Origin: JBEKCD01 sp050015055
GTDB taxonomy: Archaea; Thermoproteota; Bathyarchaeia; Bathyarchaeales; Bathycorpusculaceae
Assembly (NCBI GenBank): GCA_050015055.1
Contig: JBEKCD010000006.1
Coordinates: 143,283 to 207,282, forward strand
DNA length: 64,000 nucleotides
Reading direction: 5' to 3'
Shown here: positions 26,430 through 35,485 of the stretch, one piece after another
How positions within the stretch are numbered: position 1 is the first letter of the stretch
How the letters are laid out: each line of letters opens with the position of its first letter
Made by a program: the position numbers and the translations under genes
The notes under the pieces: model-generated
The model's input: only the letters and a program-made list of their open reading frames with translations
What the model was told of the DNA's origin: nothing
The model's database searches: none

Positions 26430-27020
26430 ATGTCTGAGTGGAAAACGATCAGCATCAGACAGGAGCTCATAAAAGAAATCGAAAAAATCATCAAAACAGG
26501 CCGTTACCGAAGCATATCGGAATTTGTTTCAGAGGCTATCCGCCTACGTCTGGAGGAACTCACGCGCGCAGAAGGATTCTCAACGGGCAAGACCCAGGAA
26601 ACGCATCCCGCACCCGACCAATTGTTATACACACCGAAACACACGTGGGCTCAAACGACGGAGGATGGAAACGTACGCGTCGGCATATCTGACTATGCCC
26701 AGAAGCGGCTCAAGGGTCTGGCCCAGGTTCGAACAGAGCCGGTTGGAAAAGAACTGAACAAAATGGAACCGTTCGGAGTCGCGGAAACATGGATGCTGCT
26801 ATTCGACCTATACTCGCCGATTAGCGGCCAAATAGTCAAAATTAACGATAAACTCGGGGAAAAACCCACGATGGTCAATGAAGACCCATATGGTCGAGGG
26901 TGGATCCTGGAAATCAGACCCAATAACTCTTTGACTTTGAAGCAGGAGCTTGACAGTCTGATGGGGCCGCGTGAATACAACAAATGGGTTGACAAACTGG
27001 AGGAAAGATCGCGTGAATAA
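26430..27020 (+). CDS. Ribbon-helix-helix DNA-binding domain fused to a GcvH-like domain without the lipoyl lysine
   Basis: Residues 1-48 form a ribbon-helix-helix unit (KTISIRQELIKEIEKI, then SISEFVSEAIRLRL). After a 15-residue linker, about 65-185 is an H-protein fold: LLYTPKHTWAQ, VRVGISDYAQKRLKG, DLYSPISGQIVKIN and NEDPYGRGWILEI. In lipoylated H proteins the line reads ESVKAASDLYSP; here the gapless match is ETWMLLFDLYSP, so the lysine is Met122. The protein cannot be lipoylated at that site. It may therefore be a regulator that reads lipoate metabolism or a partner of lipoyl enzymes rather than a carrier. It lies 128 bp before the Hdr-hydrogenase operon on the same strand. Confidence 0.85.
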   Translation: MSEWKTISIRQELIKEIEKIIKTGRYRSISEFVSEAIRLRLEELTRAEGFSTGKTQETHPAPDQLLYTPKHTWAQTTEDGNVRVGISDYAQKRLKGLAQVRTEPVGKELNKMEPFGVAETWMLLFDLYSPISGQIVKINDKLGEKPTMVNEDPYGRGWILEIRPNNSLTLKQELDSLMGPREYNKWVDKLEERSRE

Positions 27021-27095
27021 ACCGGATTGCAAGATAATATATCGAGCCAGCGAGCTTGACATATGCCACGCTTATGCCAAGGGTGGCTTAGGCGA

Positions 27096-27103
27096 TTTAA
27101 TAA
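27096..27103 (+). promoter_or_regulatory. Probable TATA box of the Hdr-hydrogenase operon
   Basis: TTTAATAA lies 46-53 bp before the ATG at 27149, so transcription would start near 27125. A second TATA-like sequence, TAATATAT, lies at about 27032-27039. The GAGGT-type ribosome site near 27138 supports the ATG at 27149 rather than 27131. Confidence 0.45.
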
Positions 27104-27148
27104 GTTCGTTTTGGAAACATTATTTGATGAGTGAAGCGAGGTTGGAGA

Positions 27149-28867
27149 ATGACGACTGAGTCTGTGACGAGTGTGAAAAGAAAGCTGCCGCCATGCCGTT
27201 CTGCATGTCCGGCACACGTTAACGTTCAAGCATACGTGTCTCTTATCCAAAGAGGAAAGTACAAGGAAGCTGTTGACATCATTCGAAACGACATGCCCTT
27301 CCCGGCAATCTGTGGAAGAGTGTGCTTCAGCCCATGCGAGGACGCATGCGCAAGAACTGATGTGGACCAGGCTGTAGCCATACGCGCGTTGAAGAAATTC
27401 GTCGCAGACATTGAACGCCAACAGAGGAAGGTCAAACCCAAACCAATACCCAAGAGACACGCAGAGAAAGTCGCGATCATCGGAGCAGGTCCCGCAGGCC
27501 TAACCGCAGCCTACGAACTCGTCAAACTCGGTTATCCCGTGACAGTTTATGAACGCATGGCCGAGCCTGGAGGCATGATGCGCTACTGCATACCTGATTT
27601 CCGCCTTGAAAAATTCGTCGTTGAAAACGAAGCAAACTACATCAAAGACTTGGGCGTGGAAATCAGAACAGGCGTAGAATTTGGAAAAGACATCACGATT
27701 GAGAGTCTGCAGCAGGAAGGCTGCAAGGCTGTTTTTCTGGCCATCGGCACCCAGAAAGGCATGATGCTTAACGTTCCAGGTGAAGACCTGAAAGGCGTAG
27801 TGAACGCCGTTGACTTCCTAAGAGACATAGCCCTCGGTAAACACGTTGAAATCGGACAGAAAGTAGCCGTCGTCGGCGGGGGAAACAGCGCGATAGACGC
27901 TGCCAGAACAGCCAAAAGAATGGGTGCAAAAGAAGTCACCCTCTTGTACAGACGTTCCCGAGAGGAAATGCCAGCTTTACCCAGCGAAGTGGAAGAAGCC
28001 GAAAAGGACGGCGTCAAAATAGAAATTCTAGTCGCACCCAAACAGATCATCGGGCAAAACGGCAAAGTCGCGGCCCTCGAATGTTTGCGAATGAAGCTGG
28101 GTGAACCAGACGAAAGCGGCAGAAGGCGCCCCGTGCCAATAGTCGGTTCTGAACACAAACACGAGGTGGACATGGTCATTCCAGCCCTGGGTCAGCTGGC
28201 TGAAGCCTCATGCATTCCAAAGCCTTTGCAGGATGAGAAAGCAAGGATTCCAACAGTAGCCACGGATCCATTAACGCTCGAGACCAAGGTTCTAGGAGTC
28301 TTCGCAGGCGGCGACATAGCCACTGGACCGGCAAGCATAATCGAAGCCGTGGGACAGGGAAAACGGGCAGCTGCGTCAATTCACCTCTACCTGAGCGGAC
28401 AAGATGTGCACAAGGACCGAGAGGAAAACATCGAAGAGACAACATGGGCTAAGAACCCGAAGCAGATAAAGAAGAAAGAACGCCGGTACAACCCTCTTCC
28501 AGAGAAATCCCGCACCACTTTCGAAGAAGTACAAGACTATCTGGAAAAGCTGGAGAGAGACGCCAAGTTTGAAGCTTGCCGTTGCCTGGGTTGCGGGCCC
28601 TGCGCAGAATGCCTCGGAACCACAGAATTGTGCGAAGGCGACAAAGCTGCCGTCGACGAAGCTCTCTGCATAGGCTGCAACGTGTGCGCCGTCATCTGTC
28701 CATTCGGAGCAGTTGAAAAGGACGAGAACAACATCGCACGAATAAACGACGACCTTTGCAAGGGATGTGGACTCTGTGCAGCAAGATGCCCAGTAAGGGC
28801 GATAACCATGAAGAAAGTGACCAACGATCGCATACTGAGCTTTGCCATGCCAACCTCCAAGGAGTAG
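27149..28867 (+). CDS. NfnB/GltD-like FAD-NAD(P) oxidoreductase with C-terminal ferredoxin domain
   Basis: The 572-residue protein opens with the cysteine-rich Fe-S region of glutamate-synthase small subunits (PCRSACPAHVNVQAYVS and CGRVCFSPCEDACAR), then has an FAD site (VAIIGAGPAGLTAAYEL) and an NAD(P) site (VAVVGGGNSAIDAARTAK). The last 110 residues add an extra cysteine group and two [4Fe-4S] motifs (CIGCNVCAVICP and CKGCGLCAARCP). No large glutamate synthase subunit is nearby; it leads the Hdr/Mvh operon instead. I infer that it carries electrons between NAD(P)H and the HdrA flavin/ferredoxin system, like NfnB. The stop is followed directly by the next start. Confidence 0.88.
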   Translation: MTTESVTSVKRKLPPCRSACPAHVNVQAYVSLIQRGKYKEAVDIIRNDMPFPAICGRVCFSPCEDACARTDVDQAVAIRALKKFVADIERQQRKVKPKPIPKRHAEKVAIIGAGPAGLTAAYELVKLGYPVTVYERMAEPGGMMRYCIPDFRLEKFVVENEANYIKDLGVEIRTGVEFGKDITIESLQQEGCKAVFLAIGTQKGMMLNVPGEDLKGVVNAVDFLRDIALGKHVEIGQKVAVVGGGNSAIDAARTAKRMGAKEVTLLYRRSREEMPALPSEVEEAEKDGVKIEILVAPKQIIGQNGKVAALECLRMKLGEPDESGRRRPVPIVGSEHKHEVDMVIPALGQLAEASCIPKPLQDEKARIPTVATDPLTLETKVLGVFAGGDIATGPASIIEAVGQGKRAAASIHLYLSGQDVHKDREENIEETTWAKNPKQIKKKERRYNPLPEKSRTTFEEVQDYLEKLERDAKFEACRCLGCGPCAECLGTTELCEGDKAAVDEALCIGCNVCAVICPFGAVEKDENNIARINDDLCKGCGLCAARCPVRAITMKKVTNDRILSFAMPTSKE

Positions 28868-29629
28868 ATGAGAATGACGGATAAAGAACCCAGAATTGTT
28901 TGTCTGATGTGCAATTTCGCCTTCTGCAAAAGCGAAAACCCAGTGCCTTCTAGCATTAACGTAGCGCGCGTGAACTGCATCGGAGAAATAGACCCGACAG
29001 TTGTTCTAGAAATATTCGAGAGAGGGGTCGATGCCGTGATGTTAGCAGGCTGCAAACCGCCAGACTGCCACTTCGTTGAGGGCAACCTGCAAGCAGAACG
29101 CGCCGTCAAAATGCTGAAGAAGCTCCTAGCCTTGACAGGCCTAGAACCTGAACGCCTAAACCTGCTCTGGTACTCACCTTTTGAAGAGACGAGTTTCACA
29201 CGCTCAGCGAAAGAGTTCTCCAAGGAAATAGGAAAACTGGGGACTTCGCCACTGAAAAACGCAGAATGCGAATCCATGCCTATGGTGAATCTCCTAGCTG
29301 CCAAGAACGCTGCCGCCGCGTTTCGCCTAAGAGTCTTGCTCGGCAGAGAGAAAGAACTCACCGAAGGCGTGAACGTCTACGGCGACAAACTCACACCTGA
29401 AGAATTCGAAACGCTGATGGATGACGTTGTAGAAGACGAATTCATCAGGTACAAGATTCACGTTCTTACAAAAACTAAGCCGCTCTCAGTCAAAGCTTTG
29501 TCAGATGTGATTGAGATGAAGCCAGCGGCGGTTCTCAAGCAGATTGTTAACATGCGCAGAAAAAACATGATAGCTCTTGACAGCATTGAGGGAACGACAC
29601 CCCTGTACAAGGCCTTGGAGGTCGAATAG
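28868..29629 (+). CDS. MvhD-like electron-transfer subunit with a C-terminal extension
   Basis: The first 130 residues match MvhD (hydrogenase delta subunit), the [2Fe-2S] protein that joins the F420-non-reducing hydrogenase to HdrA: VCLMCNFAFCKSE, VARVNCIGEIDP, VMLAGCKPPDCHFVEGN. The remaining 120 residues have no cysteines and include a winged-helix-like end (KPLSVKALSDVIEMKPAAVL). A second, ordinary MvhD is encoded at 32648, so the operon has two. This one directly follows the NfnB-like gene and may be the link dedicated to it. The function of the extension is unknown. Confidence 0.8.
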   Translation: MRMTDKEPRIVCLMCNFAFCKSENPVPSSINVARVNCIGEIDPTVVLEIFERGVDAVMLAGCKPPDCHFVEGNLQAERAVKMLKKLLALTGLEPERLNLLWYSPFEETSFTRSAKEFSKEIGKLGTSPLKNAECESMPMVNLLAAKNAAAAFRLRVLLGREKELTEGVNVYGDKLTPEEFETLMDDVVEDEFIRYKIHVLTKTKPLSVKALSDVIEMKPAAVLKQIVNMRRKNMIALDSIEGTTPLYKALEVE

Positions 29630-29630
29630 A

Positions 29631-32600
29631 ATGAAAAACCAGAAAGTTGGAGCAGTGATGGTGGTCGGCGGAGGAGTCGCCGGCATACAAGCATCCTTGG
29701 ACCTAGCCGACTCCGGATTCAAAGTGTACCTTGTTGACAAGGGACCAAGCATAGGCGGAGTGATGGCTCAACTCGACAAAACATTTCCAACAAACGACTG
29801 TTCAATGTGCATACTCTCACCCAAGCTCGTCGCCACTGGAAGACACCCGAACATCACGATATTGACGAACGCGGACATAACGGGGTTGAACGGTGAAGCT
29901 GGGAACTTCGAAGTGAAGATTCGAAGAAACAGCAGCTACATAATCGAGGACAAGTGCAACGGCTGCGGTATCTGTGCGCAGAAATGTCCGATCGAAGCCG
30001 TTGATACCTTCAACGAAGGCCTCGCGAACAGAGGCGCAGTATATGTGGAGTATCCACAGGCAGTACCGCTGAAGTACAAGATTGACCGCGAGAAATGCAT
30101 AGGCTGCGGAACGTGCTACGAAATCTGCAAAGCAAGAGCAATCGCGTACGACCAGAAAGAGAGCGAAACAACCTTGAAAGTCGGCTCAATAATCCTCGCT
30201 CCAGGGTTTGAACCCTTCGATGCAAAGCTCAAGAGCGAGTATGGTTACGGACGCTTCCAAAACGTCGTCACAAGCATCGAATTCGAGCGCATTCTGAGCG
30301 CTTCCGGCCCCTACGGCGGACTTGTTCTAAGACCTTCAGACGGCGAAATACCGAAAAGAATAGCGTTCATCCAGTGCGTCGGCTCAAGAGACTTTCAACT
30401 CGGAAACAACTACTGCTCTGCAGCCTGCTGCATGTACGGCATGAAGGAAGCCGTCATAGCAAAGGAGCACACACCGATTCAAATGGACGCATCAATCTTC
30501 TACATGGACATGCGCTCATACGGAAAAGAGTTTGACGCTTATCGCAACCGTGCTGAAGAAGAGTACGGCATAAGATTCACGCGGTCGCGAGTAGCAGGGG
30601 TAACTGAAGATCCGTTGACGGGGAACCTATTCGTCCATTACGTGCAAGACGAAACACCCAAGACGGAAGAGTTCGACATGGTTGTGCTGTCAATCGGAAT
30701 GCGGCCGCCGAAAGACGTTGAAGAACTGGCCAAGAACTTGGGAATCAAGCTTAACAAGTACAATTTCTGTGAAACACAGACCTTCTCTCCGATGGACACT
30801 TCTAAACCGGGCGTCTTCGTCTGCGGAGCGTTCTCGGCACCGAAAGACATACCTGAAAGCGTGGCTCAGGCAAGCGGCGCAGCGGCAAGAGCAATGGGCA
30901 TAATCGCAGACGCTAGAGGAACACAGGTTGTCGCGAGAGAGTACCCGCCTGAAAGAGACGTGAGCAAAGAAGAGCCTCGCATCGGCGTCTTTGTATGCCA
31001 CTGCGGAATCAACATCGGCGGAGTCGTGAACGTACCAGCAGTCGTGGATTACGCAAAAACGTTGCCGAACGTGGTTTACGCAGAAGCGAACGTTTACACT
31101 TGCTCACAGGACACCCAGAAGCTTATCCGAGAAAAAATCCAGCAGAACAAGCTGAACCGCGTCATCGTCGCTTCGTGCACCCCGAGGACACATGAACCGC
31201 TCTTCAAAGAAACAGTCCAAGAAGCCGGATTGAACCCCTACTTGTTCGAGATGACAAACATCCGGGACCAATGCAGCTGGGTGCACATGCACGAACCGAA
31301 AGAGGCCACACAAAAAGCAAAAGACCTCGTCAGGTCAATAGTCGCCAAAGCCGCACTGTTGAAACCTCTGAAGAAACCAGTGATAAACGTAACGCAGGTC
31401 GGCCTCGTCATAGGAGGCGGCGTCTCTGGCATGACAGCAGCTCTGGAACTCGCAAAACAAGGTTTCGAAGTACACCTGGTTGAAAAAGAGAAAGACCTAG
31501 GCGGTCATCTCCGCAACATCTATTATCTGCTGGGAGAGAAAGACGACCCGAAAGAAAGACTGACCGCCCTCGTAAACGAGGTCATGAAGAACGACAAGAT
31601 ACAGGTCTACACCGGGGCAGAAGTCGCTGACGTCTACGGTTTCGTGGGCAACTACAAGTCAAAGATACGCCAGCAAAACGGTGACGTTAAGGAAGTTGAG
31701 CACGGCATAGTAATCGTTGCCACAGGCGCGGTGGAGTACAGACCCACAGAATACTTCTACGACAAGGACCCGAGGGTAGTGACGCAGCATGAGCTTGAAG
31801 AAGACCTTGCCAAAGGAGAATTTAACGCTGGAAACGTCGTCATGGTCCAATGCATCGGCGCTAGAACAAAGGAAAGGCCGAACTGCTCAAGGATATGCTG
31901 CGGACAAGCCATCAAGAACGCATTGAAAATCAAGGAAGTAAGCCCAAACACCGAAGTATACGTGCTTTTCAAGGACATCAGGTCCTACGGGTTCAAGGAA
32001 GACTACTACCGCGACGCCGCAATGAAAGGAGTCATATTCGTAAACTATGATGACGAACGCAAACCAGAACTCACTAAAGAAGGAAACAAGCTCAGAATGG
32101 CTTTCTGGGAGCCCGTGCTGAAACAGCAACTTGAAATCGAGCCTGACCTCGTAGTCTTGAGCGCGGCAACGATTCCGAACCCTGAGAACAAGCATATAGC
32201 CGAACTGCTCAAGGTGCCTCTGACAAAGGACGGCTCATTCTTGGAAGCACACATGAAACTCCGTCCAGTGGACTTCGCAACGGACGGCATCTTCTTGTGT
32301 GGAATGGCTCACTCGCCAAAGTACGTGGAAGAAAGCATAGCGCAAGCGTGTGCAGCTGCTGCGAGGGCCGCAACGATACTCTCCAAAAAGACGCTTGAGA
32401 TGGAAGGAATCATCGCAAATGTTGACGAAGATTTATGTAGTGCTTGCAGAGTCTGTGAGTATTTGTGTCCGTACGGTGCAGTCGAAATGAAGGACAAGGA
32501 TGGAAAACCAATCGCGCACGTGATTGAAGCACTGTGCAAAGGCTGCGGCGCGTGCGGTACGGCATGTCCGACTAAAGCTATCACTATGGGACACTTTACT

Positions 32601-32651
32601 ACGCAGGAAATACTTGCCCAAGTAAAGGCAGCCTTGGTGGAGGCGGAATGA
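29631..32651 (+). CDS. hdrA: Heterodisulfide reductase subunit A, double-module form
   Basis: The ATG at 29631, one base after the previous stop, gives 1006 residues, against about 650 for methanogen HdrA. The N-terminal half has an FAD site (VMVVGGGVAGIQASLDL), the HdrA cysteine motif NDCSMCILSPKL and two [4Fe-4S] motifs (CNGCGICAQKCP, CIGCGTCYEICK). The second half begins with the classic VFVCHCGINIGG and SCTPRTHEPLF, has its own FAD site (GLVIGGGVSGMTAALEL), and ends with two more clusters (CSACRVCEYLCP, CKGCGACGTACP). The flavin is the site of electron bifurcation in Hdr-Mvh complexes. Two flavin modules in one chain suggest an enzyme with two entry points for electrons. Confidence 0.92.
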   Translation: MKNQKVGAVMVVGGGVAGIQASLDLADSGFKVYLVDKGPSIGGVMAQLDKTFPTNDCSMCILSPKLVATGRHPNITILTNADITGLNGEAGNFEVKIRRNSSYIIEDKCNGCGICAQKCPIEAVDTFNEGLANRGAVYVEYPQAVPLKYKIDREKCIGCGTCYEICKARAIAYDQKESETTLKVGSIILAPGFEPFDAKLKSEYGYGRFQNVVTSIEFERILSASGPYGGLVLRPSDGEIPKRIAFIQCVGSRDFQLGNNYCSAACCMYGMKEAVIAKEHTPIQMDASIFYMDMRSYGKEFDAYRNRAEEEYGIRFTRSRVAGVTEDPLTGNLFVHYVQDETPKTEEFDMVVLSIGMRPPKDVEELAKNLGIKLNKYNFCETQTFSPMDTSKPGVFVCGAFSAPKDIPESVAQASGAAARAMGIIADARGTQVVAREYPPERDVSKEEPRIGVFVCHCGINIGGVVNVPAVVDYAKTLPNVVYAEANVYTCSQDTQKLIREKIQQNKLNRVIVASCTPRTHEPLFKETVQEAGLNPYLFEMTNIRDQCSWVHMHEPKEATQKAKDLVRSIVAKAALLKPLKKPVINVTQVGLVIGGGVSGMTAALELAKQGFEVHLVEKEKDLGGHLRNIYYLLGEKDDPKERLTALVNEVMKNDKIQVYTGAEVADVYGFVGNYKSKIRQQNGDVKEVEHGIVIVATGAVEYRPTEYFYDKDPRVVTQHELEEDLAKGEFNAGNVVMVQCIGARTKERPNCSRICCGQAIKNALKIKEVSPNTEVYVLFKDIRSYGFKEDYYRDAAMKGVIFVNYDDERKPELTKEGNKLRMAFWEPVLKQQLEIEPDLVVLSAATIPNPENKHIAELLKVPLTKDGSFLEAHMKLRPVDFATDGIFLCGMAHSPKYVEESIAQACAAAARAATILSKKTLEMEGIIANVDEDLCSACRVCEYLCPYGAVEMKDKDGKPIAHVIEALCKGCGACGTACPTKAITMGHFTTQEILAQVKAALVEAE

Positions 32652-33091
32652 TGAGCAAGAACGACGGGTTTGAACCGAAAATAATAGGTTTTCTGTGCAA
32701 CTGGTGCAGTTACGCAGGCGCAGACCTTGCTGGTGTAAGCAGAATCCAGTACCCCCCGAACATCAGAATCATACGCGTGATGTGCAGCGGCAGAATAGAC
32801 CCCGCGTTCGTGCTAGAAGCATTCAAAGACGGCGCGGACGGCGTGCTAGTCGCAGGCTGCCACTTACCATCAGACTGTCACTACATCAGCGGAAACTTCA
32901 AGGCCATGAGAAGAATAAACCTGCTGAAGAGAGTCCTGAAAGACTTCGGAATAGAACCCGAACGTCTGCGGCTAGAATGGATTTCAGCAAGTGAAGGGGA
33001 CAAATGGGCCGCTGTGGTCAAAAGCATGGTGGAAGACTTGAAGAAGCTCGGTCCAAGTCAGGTAAAAGCCATGGAAGCTGAAGCCCAATGA
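32648..33091 (+). CDS. mvhD: MvhD, hydrogenase-Hdr linking [2Fe-2S] subunit
   Basis: The 147-residue protein is a standard MvhD: FLCNWCSYAGADLAGVSR, IRVMCSGRIDP, VLVAGCHLPSDCHYISGN, with the usual length. It passes electrons from the NiFe hydrogenase to HdrA. Its ATG overlaps the HdrA stop by four bases and its own stop overlaps the HdrC start, so the stoichiometry is likely fixed by coupled translation. Confidence 0.9.
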   Translation: MMSKNDGFEPKIIGFLCNWCSYAGADLAGVSRIQYPPNIRIIRVMCSGRIDPAFVLEAFKDGADGVLVAGCHLPSDCHYISGNFKAMRRINLLKRVLKDFGIEPERLRLEWISASEGDKWAAVVKSMVEDLKKLGPSQVKAMEAEAQ

Positions 33092-33612
33092 CCGAAACAG
33101 CTGAAAAGCCCATAAAAGCTTCAGAAATGGATCCTAAATTCAAGTACGAAATTTCAAAGATGCGCGGCGCAGAAAAAGTGATGCGTTGCTTCCAGTGTGG
33201 AACATGCACATCAGACTGTCCAATTGCACGGTTCAGCGAAACCTACAGGCCGAGACAGATAATCCGAATGACGCAACTCGGACTCAGAGACAGAGTGTTG
33301 AACAGCGACACACTGTGGCTTTGCGCAGCCTGCTTCACGTGCACAGACCGGTGTCCACAAGATGTTGAAGTCGCCAGCGTCATACGCGTCCTGAGAAACT
33401 TGGCAGCTGAGAAGGGCATCGTTCCTCAAGTATTCAAAGAGGAAGCATCAAGCATACTCGAATCAGGCTACGCCTACCGGATTCCCGAGCTAAGGCTAAA
33501 GAAGAGAGAAACCTTGGGCCTGCCACCGCTACCGAAAGGCAACCCTGAAAGCATAGGCAAAACACTGCGCACGATAAGTTTCCTGAAGTGCGTCGAGAAG
33601 AAGGGAGGCTAG
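33088..33612 (+). CDS. hdrC: Heterodisulfide reductase subunit C
   Basis: The 174-residue protein has the two [4Fe-4S] motifs of HdrC, CFQCGTCTSDCP and CAACFTCTDRCP, with the following helices that contact HdrB. It wires HdrA to the catalytic subunit HdrB. The start overlaps the MvhD stop by four bases and HdrB begins one base after its stop. No coenzyme M/B genes are in view, so the disulfide served by this complex is uncertain in a non-methanogen. Confidence 0.9.
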   Translation: MTETAEKPIKASEMDPKFKYEISKMRGAEKVMRCFQCGTCTSDCPIARFSETYRPRQIIRMTQLGLRDRVLNSDTLWLCAACFTCTDRCPQDVEVASVIRVLRNLAAEKGIVPQVFKEEASSILESGYAYRIPELRLKKRETLGLPPLPKGNPESIGKTLRTISFLKCVEKKGG

Positions 33613-33613
33613 A

Positions 33614-34504
33614 ATGGCCGAACGCAAGTACCTCATGTTTCTGGGATGCGCAATTCCCTACCGCGTTGCCGCATATGAGATCTCGGCACGCAAAGTGCTC
33701 GCGAGGCTCGGCGTGGAAATAGGTGAGATGCCCGAGTTTAACTGCTGCGGGCTTCCGCTGGATCCTGTGAGCCACGAAACGATGCTAATCTTGGCGGCAA
33801 GAAACCTTGCCATGGCGGAACAGAAGGGACTAGACATCGTGGCTTTGTGCCCAGGCTGTGCGGGGACCTTGAAGAAGGTCAGCAAGATGTTGAAAGAGGA
33901 CAAGCACTTGCGTGAAGAGATAAACGGGCATTTGAAGGAAGCCGGACTGGAGTATAAGGGAACGGTTAAAGCAAAGCATCTGTTGCAGGTGCTGGTTGAA
34001 GACGTAGGGTTGGAGAAGATAAAAGAAATGGTCGTCAGGCCGCTCACAAACGTGAAAGTTGCTGAACACAACGGTTGCCACATCTTGAGGCCTAAGGAGT
34101 ACATCGGTTTTGATGATCCTGAGGATCCGAAAACGCTCAAGACCTTGATTGAAGCGACTGGAGCAACATGTTTGGACTACTTGGATGAGACAGAATGCTG
34201 CGGTGCTCCAAGCGTTGGCGTGAACGACAAGATCGCTCTGCAGCTTGCAAGGGACAAGCTGAACCACATCAAGACCGTGGATGCGCAGGCGATGATAACC
34301 ATCTGTCCGTTCTGTCACATCATGTACGACACGAACGAGTTGCGCATCGAAAAGATGTTCAACGAGGTTTATGGTATTCCAATCCTTCATTATCCCCAGC
34401 TGCTGGGTTTAGCGATGGGGATGTCGCCTGAAGAACTTGCTTTCAACGATCTCCGTGTTGACTGTTCAAAAATATTGGGACAAGTGTGTGAAGGTGGAAA
34501 GTAA
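33614..34504 (+). CDS. hdrB: Heterodisulfide reductase subunit B
   Basis: The 296-residue protein carries the two CCG domains that hold the unusual non-cubane [4Fe-4S] clusters of HdrB: FNCCGLPLDP with ALCPGCAGTLKKV in the first half, and ECCGAPSVGV with ICPFCHIMYD in the second, plus EHNGCHILRP. These clusters cleave the disulfide. In methanogens the substrate is CoM-S-S-CoB; here it may be another thiol pair, matching the thiol-type fumarate reductase at 42-46 kb. The stop is followed at once by the hydrogenase small subunit. Confidence 0.92.
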   Translation: MAERKYLMFLGCAIPYRVAAYEISARKVLARLGVEIGEMPEFNCCGLPLDPVSHETMLILAARNLAMAEQKGLDIVALCPGCAGTLKKVSKMLKEDKHLREEINGHLKEAGLEYKGTVKAKHLLQVLVEDVGLEKIKEMVVRPLTNVKVAEHNGCHILRPKEYIGFDDPEDPKTLKTLIEATGATCLDYLDETECCGAPSVGVNDKIALQLARDKLNHIKTVDAQAMITICPFCHIMYDTNELRIEKMFNEVYGIPILHYPQLLGLAMGMSPEELAFNDLRVDCSKILGQVCEGGK

Positions 34505-35485
34505 ATGGCAGAAAAATTGAAACTGGGTTTCTACTGGGCTGCAAGCTGTGGCGGATGCGAAATCGCAGTGCTGGACATAAACGAGAAAATACTGGACGTG
34601 GTTAAAATCGCGGACATAGTGTTCTGGCCTGTTGCTATAGACGTCAAGTACAAAGACGTTGAGGCTATGCCCGACAAGTACATAGACATCTGCTTCTTCA
34701 ACGGGTCAATCAGGAGCGGGGAACAGGAACACATGGCCAAGCTCCTGAGACAAAAATCCAAGACGCTCGTGGCGTTCGGCTCCTGCGCCCAAGAAGGGTG
34801 CATACCTGGCCTCGCGAATCTCCATGACCGCAAAGAAATCTTTGACAAAGTCTATCTGGAAAGCAAGTCCATCGCGAACCCGAAAAGAATCGTTCCCAAA
34901 ACCACGACCGAAGCAAAAGAAGGCACATTGAAGCTTCCAGTGTTCTACAACACAGTAAAAACCCTGGATCAGACCGTTGATGTAGACTACTACCTGCCCG
35001 GTTGCCCACCTCCAGTCAAGCTCATAGCGACTGCCGTGGATGCCATCGCGAACAACCAGCTGCCGCCAAAGGGTTCAGTGCTTGCACCGTTGAAATCTGT
35101 CTGCGACGAATGCCCACGAAAGAAGGATAACAAGAAAATCTCCAAGATATACCGTGTTCATGAAAAGATCCCAGAACCGGAGAAGTGTCTGCTCGAACAG
35201 GGCATAATATGCATGGGACCAGCGACTCGCAGCGGCTGCGGGGCTCAATGCCTCACGGTTGACATGCCCTGCACAGGATGCGGTGGACCATGTCCCAACT
35301 CGCCGGAGCAAGGAGCAGCAATGATGAGCGCGTTAGCTTCAATACTAGGGCTGGAAGGCGAGACGGAGCATTACAGCCAGGAGGATGTTGACAACCTGAT
35401 GGACCAGATCAAGGATCCTCTTGGAACGTTCTACATGTACTCTTTACCGTCATCAATTCTCAGGAGGAAAGTGATGGAAAAATGA
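34505..35485 (+). CDS. mvhG: F420-non-reducing NiFe hydrogenase small subunit
   Basis: The 326-residue protein matches the small subunit of group 3c NiFe hydrogenases. The proximal cluster cysteines are seen in FYWAASCGGCEIAVLD, VAFGSCAQEGCIPG and PGCPPPVKL, and the C-terminal Fe-S region in CDECPRKK, CLLEQGIICMGPATRSGCG and PCTGCGGPCPNS. It carries electrons from the NiFe site to MvhD. There is no signal peptide, so the enzyme is cytoplasmic. It overlaps the large subunit start by four bases. Confidence 0.93.
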   Translation: MAEKLKLGFYWAASCGGCEIAVLDINEKILDVVKIADIVFWPVAIDVKYKDVEAMPDKYIDICFFNGSIRSGEQEHMAKLLRQKSKTLVAFGSCAQEGCIPGLANLHDRKEIFDKVYLESKSIANPKRIVPKTTTEAKEGTLKLPVFYNTVKTLDQTVDVDYYLPGCPPPVKLIATAVDAIANNQLPPKGSVLAPLKSVCDECPRKKDNKKISKIYRVHEKIPEPEKCLLEQGIICMGPATRSGCGAQCLTVDMPCTGCGGPCPNSPEQGAAMMSALASILGLEGETEHYSQEDVDNLMDQIKDPLGTFYMYSLPSSILRRKVMEK

